Source: Clusia tigrina (lineage: Eukaryota; Arthropoda; Insecta; Diptera; Clusiidae). Taken from it: DNA of 64,000 bases. This document shows positions 33,425 to 43,319 of the stretch, one piece after another; position 1 is the stretch's first letter; each line of letters starts with the position of its first letter. The notes beneath the pieces are model-generated. The model saw only the letters and a list, made by a program, of their open reading frames with translations, had not been told where the DNA came from and did not search any database. Position numbers and translations under genes: made by a program. Location: positions 31,490,516-31,554,515 of the forward strand of contig OV050030.1 of the NCBI GenBank assembly GCA_920105625.2, written 5' to 3'.

Positions 33425-34948
33425 CTAAATGCACTTATCCGGCATCGGCGCTAAAAATATGAGTGGTAGATGATCGATTATTCGTTCCTTCACTACAGTA
33501 TCTGCAAATATATGTATAGGTTTAGATAGGTTTTTCGTCAAGATATCAACCACCATTTGATTAGTTGAGACATACTCAAATTCAACATGTTTCTTTTTAG
33601 CAACTTCACGTACATAATGATATTTTAAATCTATGTGTTTTGTTCTTGAATGATATACATGATTTTTAACAAGAGATTGAGAACTTAAATTATCGCCTTT
33701 TATTGATATAGGCATGTCTCCTTCATGGAATCCAAGTTCTGTTAATAATTGCTTCTTTAATACTCGTACACAATGCCAACGTACTCTGCCATTTTGTACT
33801 CAACGACATAGTGCTCTGTTTCTTCGATTCCCATGCCACGGATCCGCCACTCATCATGAACACATATACAGAATATGACTTTCTATCTTTCATATCACCA
33901 GCCCAATCTGCATCCGCGTAATCATATATTCGCTCACTGCTGGGGCGATACCATTGTTTTAACTGCCAAGTTTTCGATAAATACCTCATAGCTTGTTTGA
34001 CGCCAGTCTAATGCTGGGATTTGAATTACCCTTCCCTTTGCTGACAGAATGCAGTGTGTCAGGTCTCGTACAGATCGCTAAATACATTAGTACTCCAATC
34101 ATTGACTGATAAGACGTCTTGTCAACTCTTTCAGCATGCTCGTCATCACATCTGATATGAAACCCAGGATCCAAAGGAGTTGAAACTGGTCGACAAGGCT
34201 TCATGTTGTACCTCTCCAATATACTGCGGATATGTTGCTTCTGACTGACCGCTGGTGCGCCGGTTTCGCGGCACCGGTCAATTTCCCAACCAAAGAAATA
34301 GGAAAGAGGCCCTTTATCCACCAACTTGAATTCGCTTGCCACCTTTGCCTTAATGAGTTCAATGTCTTCTTTGACCGCGCTACCTATAATTAAATCATCA
34401 ACGTACACGGCTATTATAATTAACTTGCCTTTTAACATCATTTTATATACGCATGACTCCGTCTGGCACTGATGAAACCCGATGTTCTGTAGTACACCAT
34501 CCAGTTTTGAGTTCCATTCACGCGCTGATTGCTTTAACCCATATATTGCCTTGTTTAATCGGAGCACGCGATGCGGATATTTTTCGCTGATGAAGCATTC
34601 TGATTGCTGCATATAACATTCGTCAGACAGGCCACTGTTGAGATACGCCGTAGTGATCTCAAGATGATGTAGATGCATTTTATGTGATACAGACAAAGCT
34701 AATATTATTCGTGTGGTGGCATATCTTATTACTGGTGAAAATGTCTCCATATAATTTAATCCGAACTGTTGGCTGCATCCTTTGGCGACTAGCCGCTCTT
34801 TAAATCGCTCAATTTCGCCGTTTTGGTCCGTTTTGATGCTGAATTCCCATTTACAGCCAATTGCCTTTTGGTTCAGTGGTAGATCGACTAACGACCATGT
34901 GTTATTCTCAATCAGTGCAGTGTATTCTTTATTCACCAGAATACGCAC
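33425..34948 (-). pseudogene. pol: Copia-like reverse transcriptase and RNase H
   Basis: The 320-residue frame 33986-34948 starts in the region before RT (EYTALIENNTWSLVDLP), then VAKGCSQQFGLNYMETFSPV, LEITTAYLNSGL (first Asp replaced: copia has DV/DVKTAFLNG, here EITTAYLNS), AIYGLKQSAREW, and AVYVDDLIIGS with the catalytic YVDD. RNase H follows in a shifted frame at 33723-33989 (YADADWAGDMKDRKSYSVYVF), and its end at 33425-33715 (HSRTKHIDLKYHYVREV, VDILTKNLSKP). Asp-to-Glu/Ile loss in the palm plus two shifts argue it is inactive. Confidence 0.85.
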
Positions 34949-34994
34949 GATCCTTTATATCAGTTACTGATGATCGAACAAAGGGCGGTGAAGG

Positions 34995-35830
34995 TCACCT
35001 CTGCCCCATACTCCCGCTTTTGCTAACCGAAAAGAATTTTGCTTGTAAGGAAGGAATGTATAAAACGTATTTGAGAGTAAGATTACAATTCGAAGTTTTA
35101 ATTTGTACCTCTCCTCTCCCTTCTGTGTCTACAAACTTATTTCCCGCGACACTAACTTTTTGTTTCTCTTCACGCATTAAAACAAAAAACTCCCGATTAT
35201 TTTACATGTGTGACGTCGCGCCACTGTCGACCCAACAAACCGATCGATCGGGCGCTTTGCGTCATTTGAACTTGACAAAAGTGTAGCAAAATATGACTGC
35301 TGTTTGTCTTTTTCTTTCACCGCGGTGTTTATATATTTGTTCGCGAAGTGTCCTCTCTTATTGCATTTATAGCACTTGCCGTTGTTCCTACGCCTGTTGT
35401 TATTGTACTTGCTGTGGTTGAGTTATTATTGTTGTGTTGCTGTGCTGATTACTGTCCACTGTTTCGTTGTTTTTTCCTCTGCGTTCGTATTCTTCTAAGA
35501 GTGTGACCTTGAGTGCACTGTACTCGGGCAAAGTATTCCTTGTTTCCATGGCAATAACGAAGTTTTCGTACTGCATTGGCAAACTGGACAACAATATAAT
35601 GGTCAAAATTTCGTTTACTAGTTCAATACCCACTTCGGTTAATTTGTGTTCTATGTCAGTAAATGAATTCAAAAGCGCTGGCACATTATCGTCGTCCGAC
35701 ATACGGAGATTCAGCAAACTCTTGTATAAAGTCACTTATCTTGCAGGGCCATTTGGTTTATATATGCCCTCGATCCTCGACAATGCTTCGGCTGACGTTT
35801 TGCAATTCTTAATGTGATTTAGAGTTTTAT
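34995..35830 (-). pseudogene. gag: Copia-like Gag C-terminus and protease
   Basis: LNHIKNCKTSAEAL and YKPNGPAR (about 35825-35740), a stop, TLYKSLLNLRM and LPMQYENFVIAMETRNTLPEY are Gag. A knuckle CYKCNKRGHFANKY at about 35375-35335 has Tyr in place of the last Cys. The protease active site WVDSGATSHM lies at about 35240-35205 and is followed by a stop, then VLYIPSLQAKFFSVSKSG at about 35060-35010. After this the frame jumps straight to RT sequence. Confidence 0.8.
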
Positions 35831-36207
35831 TTTTGAATATGGATGAGGATGATGTCCCACCTTCGTCGCCAGTTTTGTTTATTAAAGTAAAGAATTAATT
35901 TATTTATTAATATTTTATTAATATGGCAATACTTCCTCCTTCATCGACTTCGAATACCAAACTCATCCAGCAGTCTCAAAATGCTGCCCTTTTATAGCTT
36001 AAATTATTTCTTAATTTCCAATTAAATACCGTATTGGCAATTTCATAGGAAATTTTCTAAACTAAATAATTCCTAATTTCCTATGAAATGCAGCCTTGAC
36101 AATTTCATAGGAAATGCTCCCAAATATTCAATTTGCATTTTATATGAAATATTGTCGTGACATTTCATAGGAATTATTTTGACTTTTTACTTATATACAA
36201 AATCTTT
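35823..36207 (-). repeat. LTR-like insert within copia gag
   Basis: About 385 bp separates ALATMVVS-KPNQL from LNHIKNC, which are adjacent in copia Gags. On the minus strand the insert opens TGAAAGATTTTG and contains at least four copies or half-copies of the palindrome TTTCATAGGAAA (about 36043, 36082, 36106, 36161). At 35871-35854 it has TGGCGACGAAGGTGGGAC, which resembles a tRNA-Ser(GCU) primer site with two mismatches. That makes it look like an LTR plus primer site plus a short stub, not a clean solo LTR. Confidence 0.5.
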
Positions 36208-36454
36208 CAGCTGATTAGGTTTGACTAACAACCATTGTTGCTAGGGCCTTCTCATTCAGCAATTCCCACTCGTCACCGTCAGACGCATTTTTCTTCAGCT
36301 TACCCAATACTACTTTCCACAGCTCTGTAGAAACTAAAACCCCGCGCATCTGGACACACCAAGAGTCATAGTTGTGTTCATCCAATTTTTCGAACATTTT
36401 TATTTCTGGATTTTTTCCGGGCAACTTCGGAATTTTACTTCTTGTCTCAGGCAT
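36208..36454 (-). pseudogene. gag: Copia-like Gag amino terminus
   Basis: Starts MPETRSKIPKLPGKNPEIKM and continues FEKLDEHNYDSWCVQMRGVL and ELLNEKALATMVVS, the canonical N-terminal region of copia Gags (W-CVQMR). The frame is cut by the LTR-like insert. Confidence 0.75.
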
Positions 36455-36469
36455 CTGGACTTACCACGC

Positions 36470-36481
36470 CTGGGCCCATAA
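36470..36481 (-). other. Copia-like primer site, internal initiator tRNA-Met
   Basis: Minus strand TTATGGGCCCAG matches the complement of the anticodon stem-loop of initiator tRNA-Met. Copia-group elements prime from this internal site instead of the 3' end (family knowledge). It lies 15 bp before the gag ATG. Confidence 0.65.
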
Positions 36482-36489
36482 GCTATTGT

Positions 36490-38045
36490 AGCAGATGTCC
36501 CAAGAAGTAAAAACACGGGGAGAATAGACTTAACGCATTGTCAATATATTAAATACTTAATTCTAACGTAACAAAAAGAAAATAGCATAAAAAATGGTAA
36601 AGAGCAGATCGTGATATTCGTGTTGACAATTCATATTAAAACTACTACTATTTCAACACTATATAAGAAAACATCGGGCGCAAGTCTCTGTTTTATTTAG
36701 AGTACAGATGACTTTGATACCGATTCTCTATCGGACGAGGTATTAAAATTCATTCTAGATAATTTTCAATTGAGAAAATTTAAAAATAATGCTTTTATAC
36801 TCGTAGCTTATAATCTTAAGTAACTCAAAAATATTGTTAAGAATATTCCTTTTTTCAAACCTCCTTTCATAGCTGAATAAATCGAAATGAAAGCTGTGTG
36901 GGAGGCATATAATCTAGAACAAAAACTCAAAAATTAATTTCAGATTACTACTCTTACTGAATTCAGCAGCCCCATTCTGAATTTCCTTTAAAAATAATTA
37001 TTACTAAAGTTTTATACGAGTATGTTACTTTTTTCCTTTCTCTTTGGTAATTAAGCCTTTTATCATCATATAATTTCCATCAATTGTCACCGCAGACAAT
37101 AGCAATGTTCTTCTTCAACCCACCTAACACGTTGCTATTTTTTATGACGCCAGTCAATTGTCATTTGTCCATTATGTCAGTGTACATGGACATGTGCATG
37201 TCGTGACCGCCCATTCATTTCTGACCCCTCTCCACACGACATGAACGCAGCCCAGTGCTTTTGTAAACGACACACACACGGTGCGCAATAACATGCTCCC
37301 TCACAATCACACTCATTTGATGTAATAATATTCGGTTTTGTTAAATCGTCCTTTCAATGCGCCTGTGACATTCCCAGAATTTGTGATTGTTGTGTGTGTT
37401 GGGTAGCACAAAATGTGCAATTTTGTTGTCCTCATTGTGATCTAAATTGACGCAAATTCTTTTTATAATTGAACGTATTTTGGGTATGAAAAGATGGTCT
37501 CAATATATAAGAGGAAAAATATCAATGTTTCGGATTTTATTGTGTATATACGAAGATTAACGAAAGTATTGTCCAAATATGTGACAATTTCATTGTTGCC
37601 TTAACGAATGGTTGTTCCGTTGCTATCTAAGTAGGTAGGTAGGTAAGGCGGCCGCCGGAAGGGCGCACTTAGGCCAACATTGACCCCCTGTGTTACCGCA
37701 TGAGACATCAGATCCCATCCCTTTCAAAGGTCCAGTCATTTGGAGCTTTTAATGAAGCAGTTGATGGAGCTAATCTTTTGCTATCTAACAGATATCATTT
37801 ATCCAGGAGTCCAGGATAAATGATATCTTCAGGAGGAGTTTATCTTTGTGACTGTTTTGTCAAACTTATGGGAATAGTTTTTATATTTAAAGTTTATATT
37901 TACTTAAAAAATTGCCTAAAATTATCTTAATTATTTCATTAATTTCATTCACATAAAGTTGACAAGACAAAAATTGAATGCCGCATATTCAAAAATAAAT
38001 TTTTTTAGAGTTTCATGTTGCTTATTAATTCTTTTATAGTTTTAT
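36490..38045. other. AT-rich stretch with a LINE 3'-end scrap
   Basis: No genes. A TAGG run at 37631-37645 begins a roughly 100-bp segment (to about 37740) with GTTACCGCATGAGAC, weakly resembling the 3' UTR of the minus-strand LINE at 15485. It is probably a truncated LINE 3' end on the minus strand. Confidence 0.4.
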
Positions 38046-38049
38046 TATA

Positions 38050-38477
38050 TTTGTTGCATATGTGGTCTGTTATGTTGTATTCTGACATGATGTGTTGGAA
38101 GGAGATGGGGTTTCGTTACAGATTGGGCATGGTGGCGGGGAAAACGGTGCAAATAGGTGGGAGTGGGTGAATTGCGTATGTCCTCTTCTGAAACGGATGT
38201 ACTTTTGAAGATATTTTTTTGCATTGTTGGAAGGATATGTGGGCTCTTTTCCAGATGGGTTTATTAATTTTTAGTGATGTTGCCAGTTTTGCCACTCTTG
38301 TTGTTCCATTTTGTCCATTTTGTGTTGGGTGGATTTTTTTATTATTGGAGCTGTGGAGCTAAATTTTGCTAGTTCGTCGGTTCTGCTATTTCCTTGAATT
38401 CCAGCGTGCCCTGAGCTCAATATTATTTAAATTTTGTTTGCGTGTGTGAGAGAATATCACGGATTTTTCAAATATAT
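38050..38477 (-). pseudogene. LINE RNase H end and C-terminal finger (I/jockey-type)
   Basis: The minus strand reads SGHAGIQGNSRTDELAKFSS (end of RNase H, with GH and final Asp) and RFRRGHTQFTHSHLFAPFSP followed by PPPCPICNETP, the C-terminal zinc-finger module of I-type LINEs. Solo LTR C starts immediately upstream on the element strand, in what should be the body of RNase H. Confidence 0.7.
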
Positions 38478-39076
38478 TGTTACGAAATTGCCATCCTGAC
38501 AATTTATTCTTACTGTCTATACTCGGATTCGTAGCACTGGATTATGTGGTAATCAAACAATCGCTGGTTAAATTAAAATAACTAACTTTATTTAATTATT
38601 GCTATTTACACACTTAAAATTAGGCCTAAAATTTACTTTATTACAATTTCACTTTATTTAATAATTCATAAATCACTTTATTACTTCTCAATCACAAATA
38701 CAAATGTTGCTGTTTCGATTAAAATGCAAAATGTACACATTGTTACGGTTGCTTTTAAACTGCTTCGACTTTGAATTGTGTAGTGGCTTATACCTTTCGA
38801 ATGGTTCAAGAAGAACATTATCTACGCCTTGAAGGAATTTTCAATTCATTCTAGAACATTTTCTACACTTTGGAAGAATTTTCGAGAACATTCTAGAACA
38901 TTATCAACACCTTGAAGGAATTTTCGAGAACATTCTAGAACATTATCTACACCTTGCAGGAAGTTTTTTTATCTGCATGGATTGTGTTTTGGCTTAAATA
39001 CATCTCTCTCGTAGTGAACTGCACTTATTCTTAACTTTAAATGGGATCCTAAAAGTATGCAATCGTTTATGTTTCA
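38478..39076 (-). repeat. Solo LTR C with expanded heat-shock-element minisatellite
   Basis: 599 bp, TG at 38478 and CA at 39076, with exact flanks ATAT (38474-38477 and 39077-39080). Sense is minus, TATA-like box at 38787-38792. The extra length comes from a 42-bp unit repeated about three times (starting about 38835, 38876 and 38918). The last two each carry five perfect alternating units GAAttTTCgaGAAcaTTCtaGAA, at 38876-38898 and 38918-38940. Confidence 0.8.
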
Positions 39077-39630
39077 ATATATATATTCTTATTTCAATAT
39101 AATGTTGAGACAGTGGCATTAATTTTTTTATATTATTTCACAATGCATGAATCATGTTGAATATATTCCCCAATTTGGTTGAGAGACTTTAACATTTATA
39201 ATCTCTCATATATCCATCCAATATTACAAATATACATTCCAGATATTACTACTATCTGTTCATCTTCAACAGGATCATAGTAATATCAGGTTTAGTTGGT
39301 AACCTCCTGTTGAATAATTCTATATAAGGCTGCTCAATTTAGATGGTTATTTGTGGGTGTCGAAGTGAATGGCAAAAAATTATTTATAAGTAAAAATCTT
39401 GCATATATAACTAATTCCTTTTTCATAAGAATTATATACTTAATTAAAAAAGAAAAATATTTATTAGTCATGGATTTATTGAAGTTTAAAAGCAATATAT
39501 ATTATAAAGGCATTAACCGTTTATAAAGGAAATATTTTAGCGCTTTACGTCACGGCATTCATTCAATTTCAAAATGAGAGAGTAATATTTTGAGAAAAGA
39601 GAAGGTAAAGTGGGGAGTGCGGGTATGTTA

Positions 39631-40088
39631 GGGTTGTCAGATGTGGGGATTTCGCCCCATTTTGGGGATTTTTAATCTGATTTGGGGATTTGTTGGGGAT
39701 TTACATTTTTTTTGGGGCTTTATTGGGGATTTTTCGATTTTCTTCACACCATCACACATCACTTTTGGACGCTTTGCTAAGGATTAATATACACTTTAAT
39801 GTTTTTAAGTCATGTTGTCGCAACTTTGAGCCGACAGAAGATACATATGATGAAGCTATTTAATAGCAAATCTATGATATTATTAAGCCAACAAAACTTA
39901 TGTATTTATTTGTAAACTAAATATATGATCTCACATTTAAGAAGTACGTAAATATGTATGTACCGAAATTTTTACTTATAAAAATAAAGTTTGTTATATG
40001 CATTTATTACAAAAAAAAAATTTGGGGATTTTTTGGGGATTGCTCATGAGCGAAATGGGGATATGGCATGCAAAAAATCTGACAACCC
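39631..40088. mobile_element. MITE with 12-bp terminal inverted repeats
   Basis: Begins GGGTTGTCAGAT and ends ATCTGACAACCC. The flanks TATGTTA (39624-39630) and TGTGTTA (40089-40095) match at 6 of 7 bases, suggesting a 7-8 bp duplication. Both ends are filled with repeats of TTTGGGGATTT (at least six near 39655-39735 and two at 40020-40040). No transposase. The terminal sequence is hAT-like but the superfamily is unproven. Confidence 0.55.
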
Positions 40089-40124
40089 TGTGTTACAAAG
40101 CAAAAGTTTTGGCCAAAAGAGCAG

Positions 40125-40259
40125 TGCGGCAAGGGGTATATTTGAGTAAGCTGATTGCTCTTTATTTGTTTTACATCAGGAACTTTCAAAAACGCGACGG
40201 CGAGTTCGTGCCCCACACGAATAAGATCGTGTTTCACACCGATACCAAAGAACATATAG
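40125..40259 (+). repeat. Unknown coding-like repeat, copy 1
   Basis: The frame reads VRQGVYLSKLIALYLFYIRN and RDGEFVPHTNKIVFHTDTKEH. A second copy lies at 40516-40857, split by a SINE. I do not recognise the protein. The stretch CGACGGCGAGTTCGTGCCCCACACGAATAAGATCGTGTTTCACACCGATA is unchanged between copies apart from single bases, so the duplication is recent or the segment constrained. Confidence 0.45.
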
Positions 40260-40515
40260 AAAATAGAGTTGATATGAATGTATTTGTGCGAGTTCTTCTA
40301 GTCTGAGCAAATACTCTCTATAGAGTATATTTGGTCTGTTATTATGTATATTATGTTTGTTATATATTGTATTTGACCTGAGAAGGTTTTAAAATTAATG
40401 TATGTAGTAGTAAAAATACAGTGCATGTTCTTTGCCGATACCATAGAATAGTATAGACAAATAACTTCGCAAATCCAACAACAATATCAATGGGAAATTG
40501 AATGCAAGTGTATGT

Positions 40516-40718
40516 GTGAGGCAAGGGATATATTTGTGTAAGCTGATTGCTTTTTAATTACTTTACCACACCCCGAGGGTTGCAGGTTCAAATCTTGCCC
40601 CGGGCTTGGTCTCCAAAATGCTTCTTTCTATAAAATCCTTTTCTCTTCGAGTCGAAAGCCTCTGTAGCTAGTACTCATTCCCCCAAGGCCTTGCACTCAT
40701 AATTAATTATGATGTCAG

Positions 40719-40771
<53 letters not shown>

Positions 40772-40857
40772 GTTACTTTACATCAGGGACTCTCAAAAAT
40801 GCGACGGCGAGTTCGTGCCCCACACGAATAAGATCGTGTTTCACACCGATATCAAAG
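40516..40857 (+). repeat. Unknown coding-like repeat, copy 2, interrupted by SINE
   Basis: 40516-40566 matches the first third of copy 1 (GGCAAGGGATATATTTGTGTAAGCTGATTGC) and 40773-40857 the remainder. It carries a stop not present in copy 1. Copy 1 serves as the empty site for the SINE insertion between the two parts. Confidence 0.5.
40567..40772 (+). mobile_element. tRNA-derived SINE, copy 2, 5'-truncated
   Basis: Starts inside the tRNA-like head; the B box GGTTCAAATCT is at 40585-40595 and the A box is lost. The body aligns with copy 1, and the 3' end is an AAT/ATA run (about 40721-40772). It is flanked by the 9-bp target duplication TTACTTTAC (40558-40566 and 40773-40781). Confidence 0.75.
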
Positions 40858-40994
40858 AAGAATAAGAAAATACATTCAATTCCTTCCATATTTATTTACC
40901 GTTTCGACCATTTTTTTTGGTCACACGAATAGTGTATGTGAATTTATTGTGTTTGTTGTAAAAATATTCCATATCCCTGTCGTGAAAATTATAG
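40856..40994 (+). repeat. Inverted arm, left
   Basis: AGAAGAATAAGAAAATACAT... to ...GAAAATTATAG. It is the inverted complement of 43122-43261 with roughly 85-90% identity by eye, including TTTATTTACCGTTTC and ATTCCATATCCCTGT. Confidence 0.75.
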
Positions 40995-41710
40995 TACTTA
41001 TATTGAGCTTATTGGAGACTCATAAATACATTCTGATATTTTTATATTACTTATTTCCATCAATTTAATCCATTATGATAAATATAAAGTAGCACATCAA
41101 TTCAGAACGTGTAACATATAAATCGTTTAATATATGATAAAGAGTTTTTTGATTTTATTGAAATATATTACAAATAATTGGGTGTGATAAATAAGAAAGA
41201 AAAACGATATGGTGATTAGGTTTATCCAAAGCTTATTTGATTATGCTGCTGTGAAAAAGTATTCAAGATTGACTTTATTACAATAATTGGTATAAATAAA
41301 TAAATATTATACATAAATATAATTCGAATGTAACTCTTATTTACGTAATTAAAAAAAAAGTTTTACTTAAAAATTTGCTTTTTACATTAATCAAAATTAT
41401 ATAGAATTTATACGGTTTTAAAATATAAGATACTATTTTATTTCTCCACAACGCAACAAGCAATTGTACCCTAAATTTAATCCCAAATAAATTTTCTTCC
41501 CACAACATGGCTTATTTACATTGCATTGTTTTTGGATTTATTATCACCTTTTTTTAGAAGTTTCGCAGTTCGTTTTAAAATACAAATGAAGTGACCTCCT
41601 AAAAGTTTAATTTCAACGTAGCCCTGATTTCTTCTGATTTTTTCACGGAATTTTCGCTATTGTAAACAACATCCCAGCAGTGAAACCAACTAGTTAAAAT
41701 ACTAGTAAAA

Positions 41711-41744
<34 letters not shown>

Positions 41745-41804
41745 AAATTCATATACTATATGTACGAGTATGTACATAATATAATAATGTGTACTCGACA
41801 TGTA
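40995..41804. other. AT-rich DNA with an AT microsatellite
   Basis: No genes. AT dinucleotide run at 41714-41741. Confidence 0.4.
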
Positions 41805-42753
41805 CGAGGTGTGATCAAAAAATAACCGTTATTGTGTGATCAAAAAATAAAGTATTTATTTATTCATCAACAACTATCTTGTCCCCTTCAAAGTAATTCC
41901 CCTCAGATATAATACACTTATGCCAGCGTTTTTTCCAATTCTCGAAACACTTCTGAAACGCTTTTTTTGGTATCGCCAACAGCTCCTGTTTCGATTTTTC
42001 TTTTATCTCCTGAATCGTAGCAAAACGCTTTCCTCTCATCGGTGTCTTCAGTTTTGGAAAGAGGAAAAAGTCAGCGGGGGCCAAGTCCGGTGAATACGGT
42101 GGTTGAGGCATGATAACGGTTTTGTTTTTGGCCAAAAACAGCTCCTGAGCGATGTCCATGCGACGTTGTTTTTGCTCAAAATTTAGCAATTTTGGAACAA
42201 TCTTCGCTGCCGCACGTTTCATGCCTAAAACATCCGTCAAAATTGCTTGGCATGAGCCGAACGATATGCCAACATCATCAGCAACCTCTCTAATAGTGAT
42301 TCGCCGATTATCCAAAATCATTTTCTTCACTGCGTCAATGTTTTCATCGGTTGTTGACGTGCTCGGGCGACCAGGACGAGCATCGTCATTGACGTCTTCT
42401 CGGCCTTCCTTAAACCGGTTATACCACAATTGAACTTGTGTTCTGCTCATAGTAGTCTCGCCAAAGGCCACAGTCAACATTTCAAATGTCCTTGCGCATT
42501 TAATTTCATTTTTTACACAAAACTGAATACAGATTCTTTGATCCATTTTTTCGAATAGTACAAAATCGAAGAGCACACCAAAACACGACTAACCTTTTTA
42601 TCTGTCAAAAAGAAACTGACAATCCAAAATGGTTGGTATTGCCAACATATATAACAGACATGTGTACCAACATAAAAGAAAAAAAAACTCAAACATCGAA
42701 CATACGTAACTCACGAAATTTAAAAATAACAGTTATTTTTTGATCATACTTCG
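41805..42753 (-). mobile_element. Internally deleted mariner element
   Basis: Left end CGAGGTGTGATCAAAAAATAAC and right end, read inverted, CGAAGTATGATCAAAAAATAAC form terminal inverted repeats of about 28 bp. Both ends are flanked by TA (41803-41804 and 42754-42755), the mariner target. At 949 bp it is about 350 bp shorter than a full mariner. The 16-mer TGTGATCAAAAAATAA occurs twice in the left end (41810-41825 and 41835-41850). Confidence 0.9.
41860..42546 (-). CDS. mariner transposase, in-frame deletion removing the catalytic core
   Basis: I start at MDQRICIQFCVKNEIK (42546), the usual mariner position. The N-terminal helix-turn-helix pair is complete (RTQVQLWYNRFKEGREDVND, RPGRPSTSTTDENID, ITIREVADDVGISFGSCQ). 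After QKQRRMDIAQEL the protein jumps to FLAKNKTVIMPQPPYSPDLA, skipping about 100 residues that hold the first two catalytic Asp; the last acid (SPDLAPADFF region) and the C-terminus to VVDE are present. The frame stays open across the join, so a 228-residue DNA-binding but catalytically dead protein could be made. A repressor role is speculation. Confidence 0.85.
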   Translation of the reverse strand: MDQRICIQFCVKNEIKCARTFEMLTVAFGETTMSRTQVQLWYNRFKEGREDVNDDARPGRPSTSTTDENIDAVKKMILDNRRITIREVADDVGISFGSCQAILTDVLGMKRAAAKIVPKLLNFEQKQRRMDIAQELFLAKNKTVIMPQPPYSPDLAPADFFLFPKLKTPMRGKRFATIQEIKEKSKQELLAIPKKAFQKCFENWKKRWHKCIISEGNYFEGDKIVVDE

Positions 42754-42755
42754 TA

Positions 42756-43121
42756 TACTAATTTTTGTGCAGAATGAAGAATGTGTTAATTCAGCATGTT
42801 AATTCATGGTGCCGCATTTCCACTTTTCTTTGCGAACACTTTACGGATATTTTAAAACACGCGTTAACTTGAAGATTTATCTCTAAAATGAGGAATTACA
42901 AAAATTGGTTGAAAATATAAGAAGAACTGTTTTTCTTCAAATTCCCATATTTGTCTTTACTCCTCTTTTTATTAAATAGACAAAAAATAAAAAACTCTAG
43001 TATACACGGCAATGAAGTGCTGCAGAAGTCAGTAACTGATTAACTTATAGATAAGTTTGGAACTAGTAAATTAAACACTTGATTTTTTACTATTAAATTA
43101 ATAGTATATTTTGAAGACTGC
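42756..43121. other. AT-rich spacer between mariner and right arm
   Basis: No feature seen. Confidence 0.4.
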
Positions 43122-43261
43122 CTATAGTTTTCACTACAGGGATATGGAATATATTTACCAAAAACACAATAAATTCAGATACACAATACATGTGACCAAA
43201 AAAAAATGGTGGAAACGGTAAATAAAAATGGAGGGAATTGAATGTATTTTCTTATTCTTCT
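43122..43261 (-). repeat. Inverted arm, right
   Basis: CTATAGTTTTCACTACAGGG... to ...CTTATTCTTCT, the inverted counterpart of 40856-40994. The arms enclose 2.1 kb that includes the mariner. Confidence 0.75.
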
Positions 43262-43319
43262 GTGCCGATACAGCCGAATGCCACTAGCAATGTGCTGAAT
43301 ATTTTATTATGTACTTATA

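Larger units (their letters stand above)
33425..36482 (-). mobile_element. Copia (Ty1)-like element with integrase deleted and gag interrupted
   Basis: On the minus strand: primer site (36481-36470), gag start (36454), a foreign insert (about 36207-35823), the rest of gag, protease, then RT and RNase H down to 33425. The expected integrase between protease and RT is absent. I see no LTR pair: the right flank beyond 36482 and the left flank before 33425 do not match. Confidence 0.85.
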
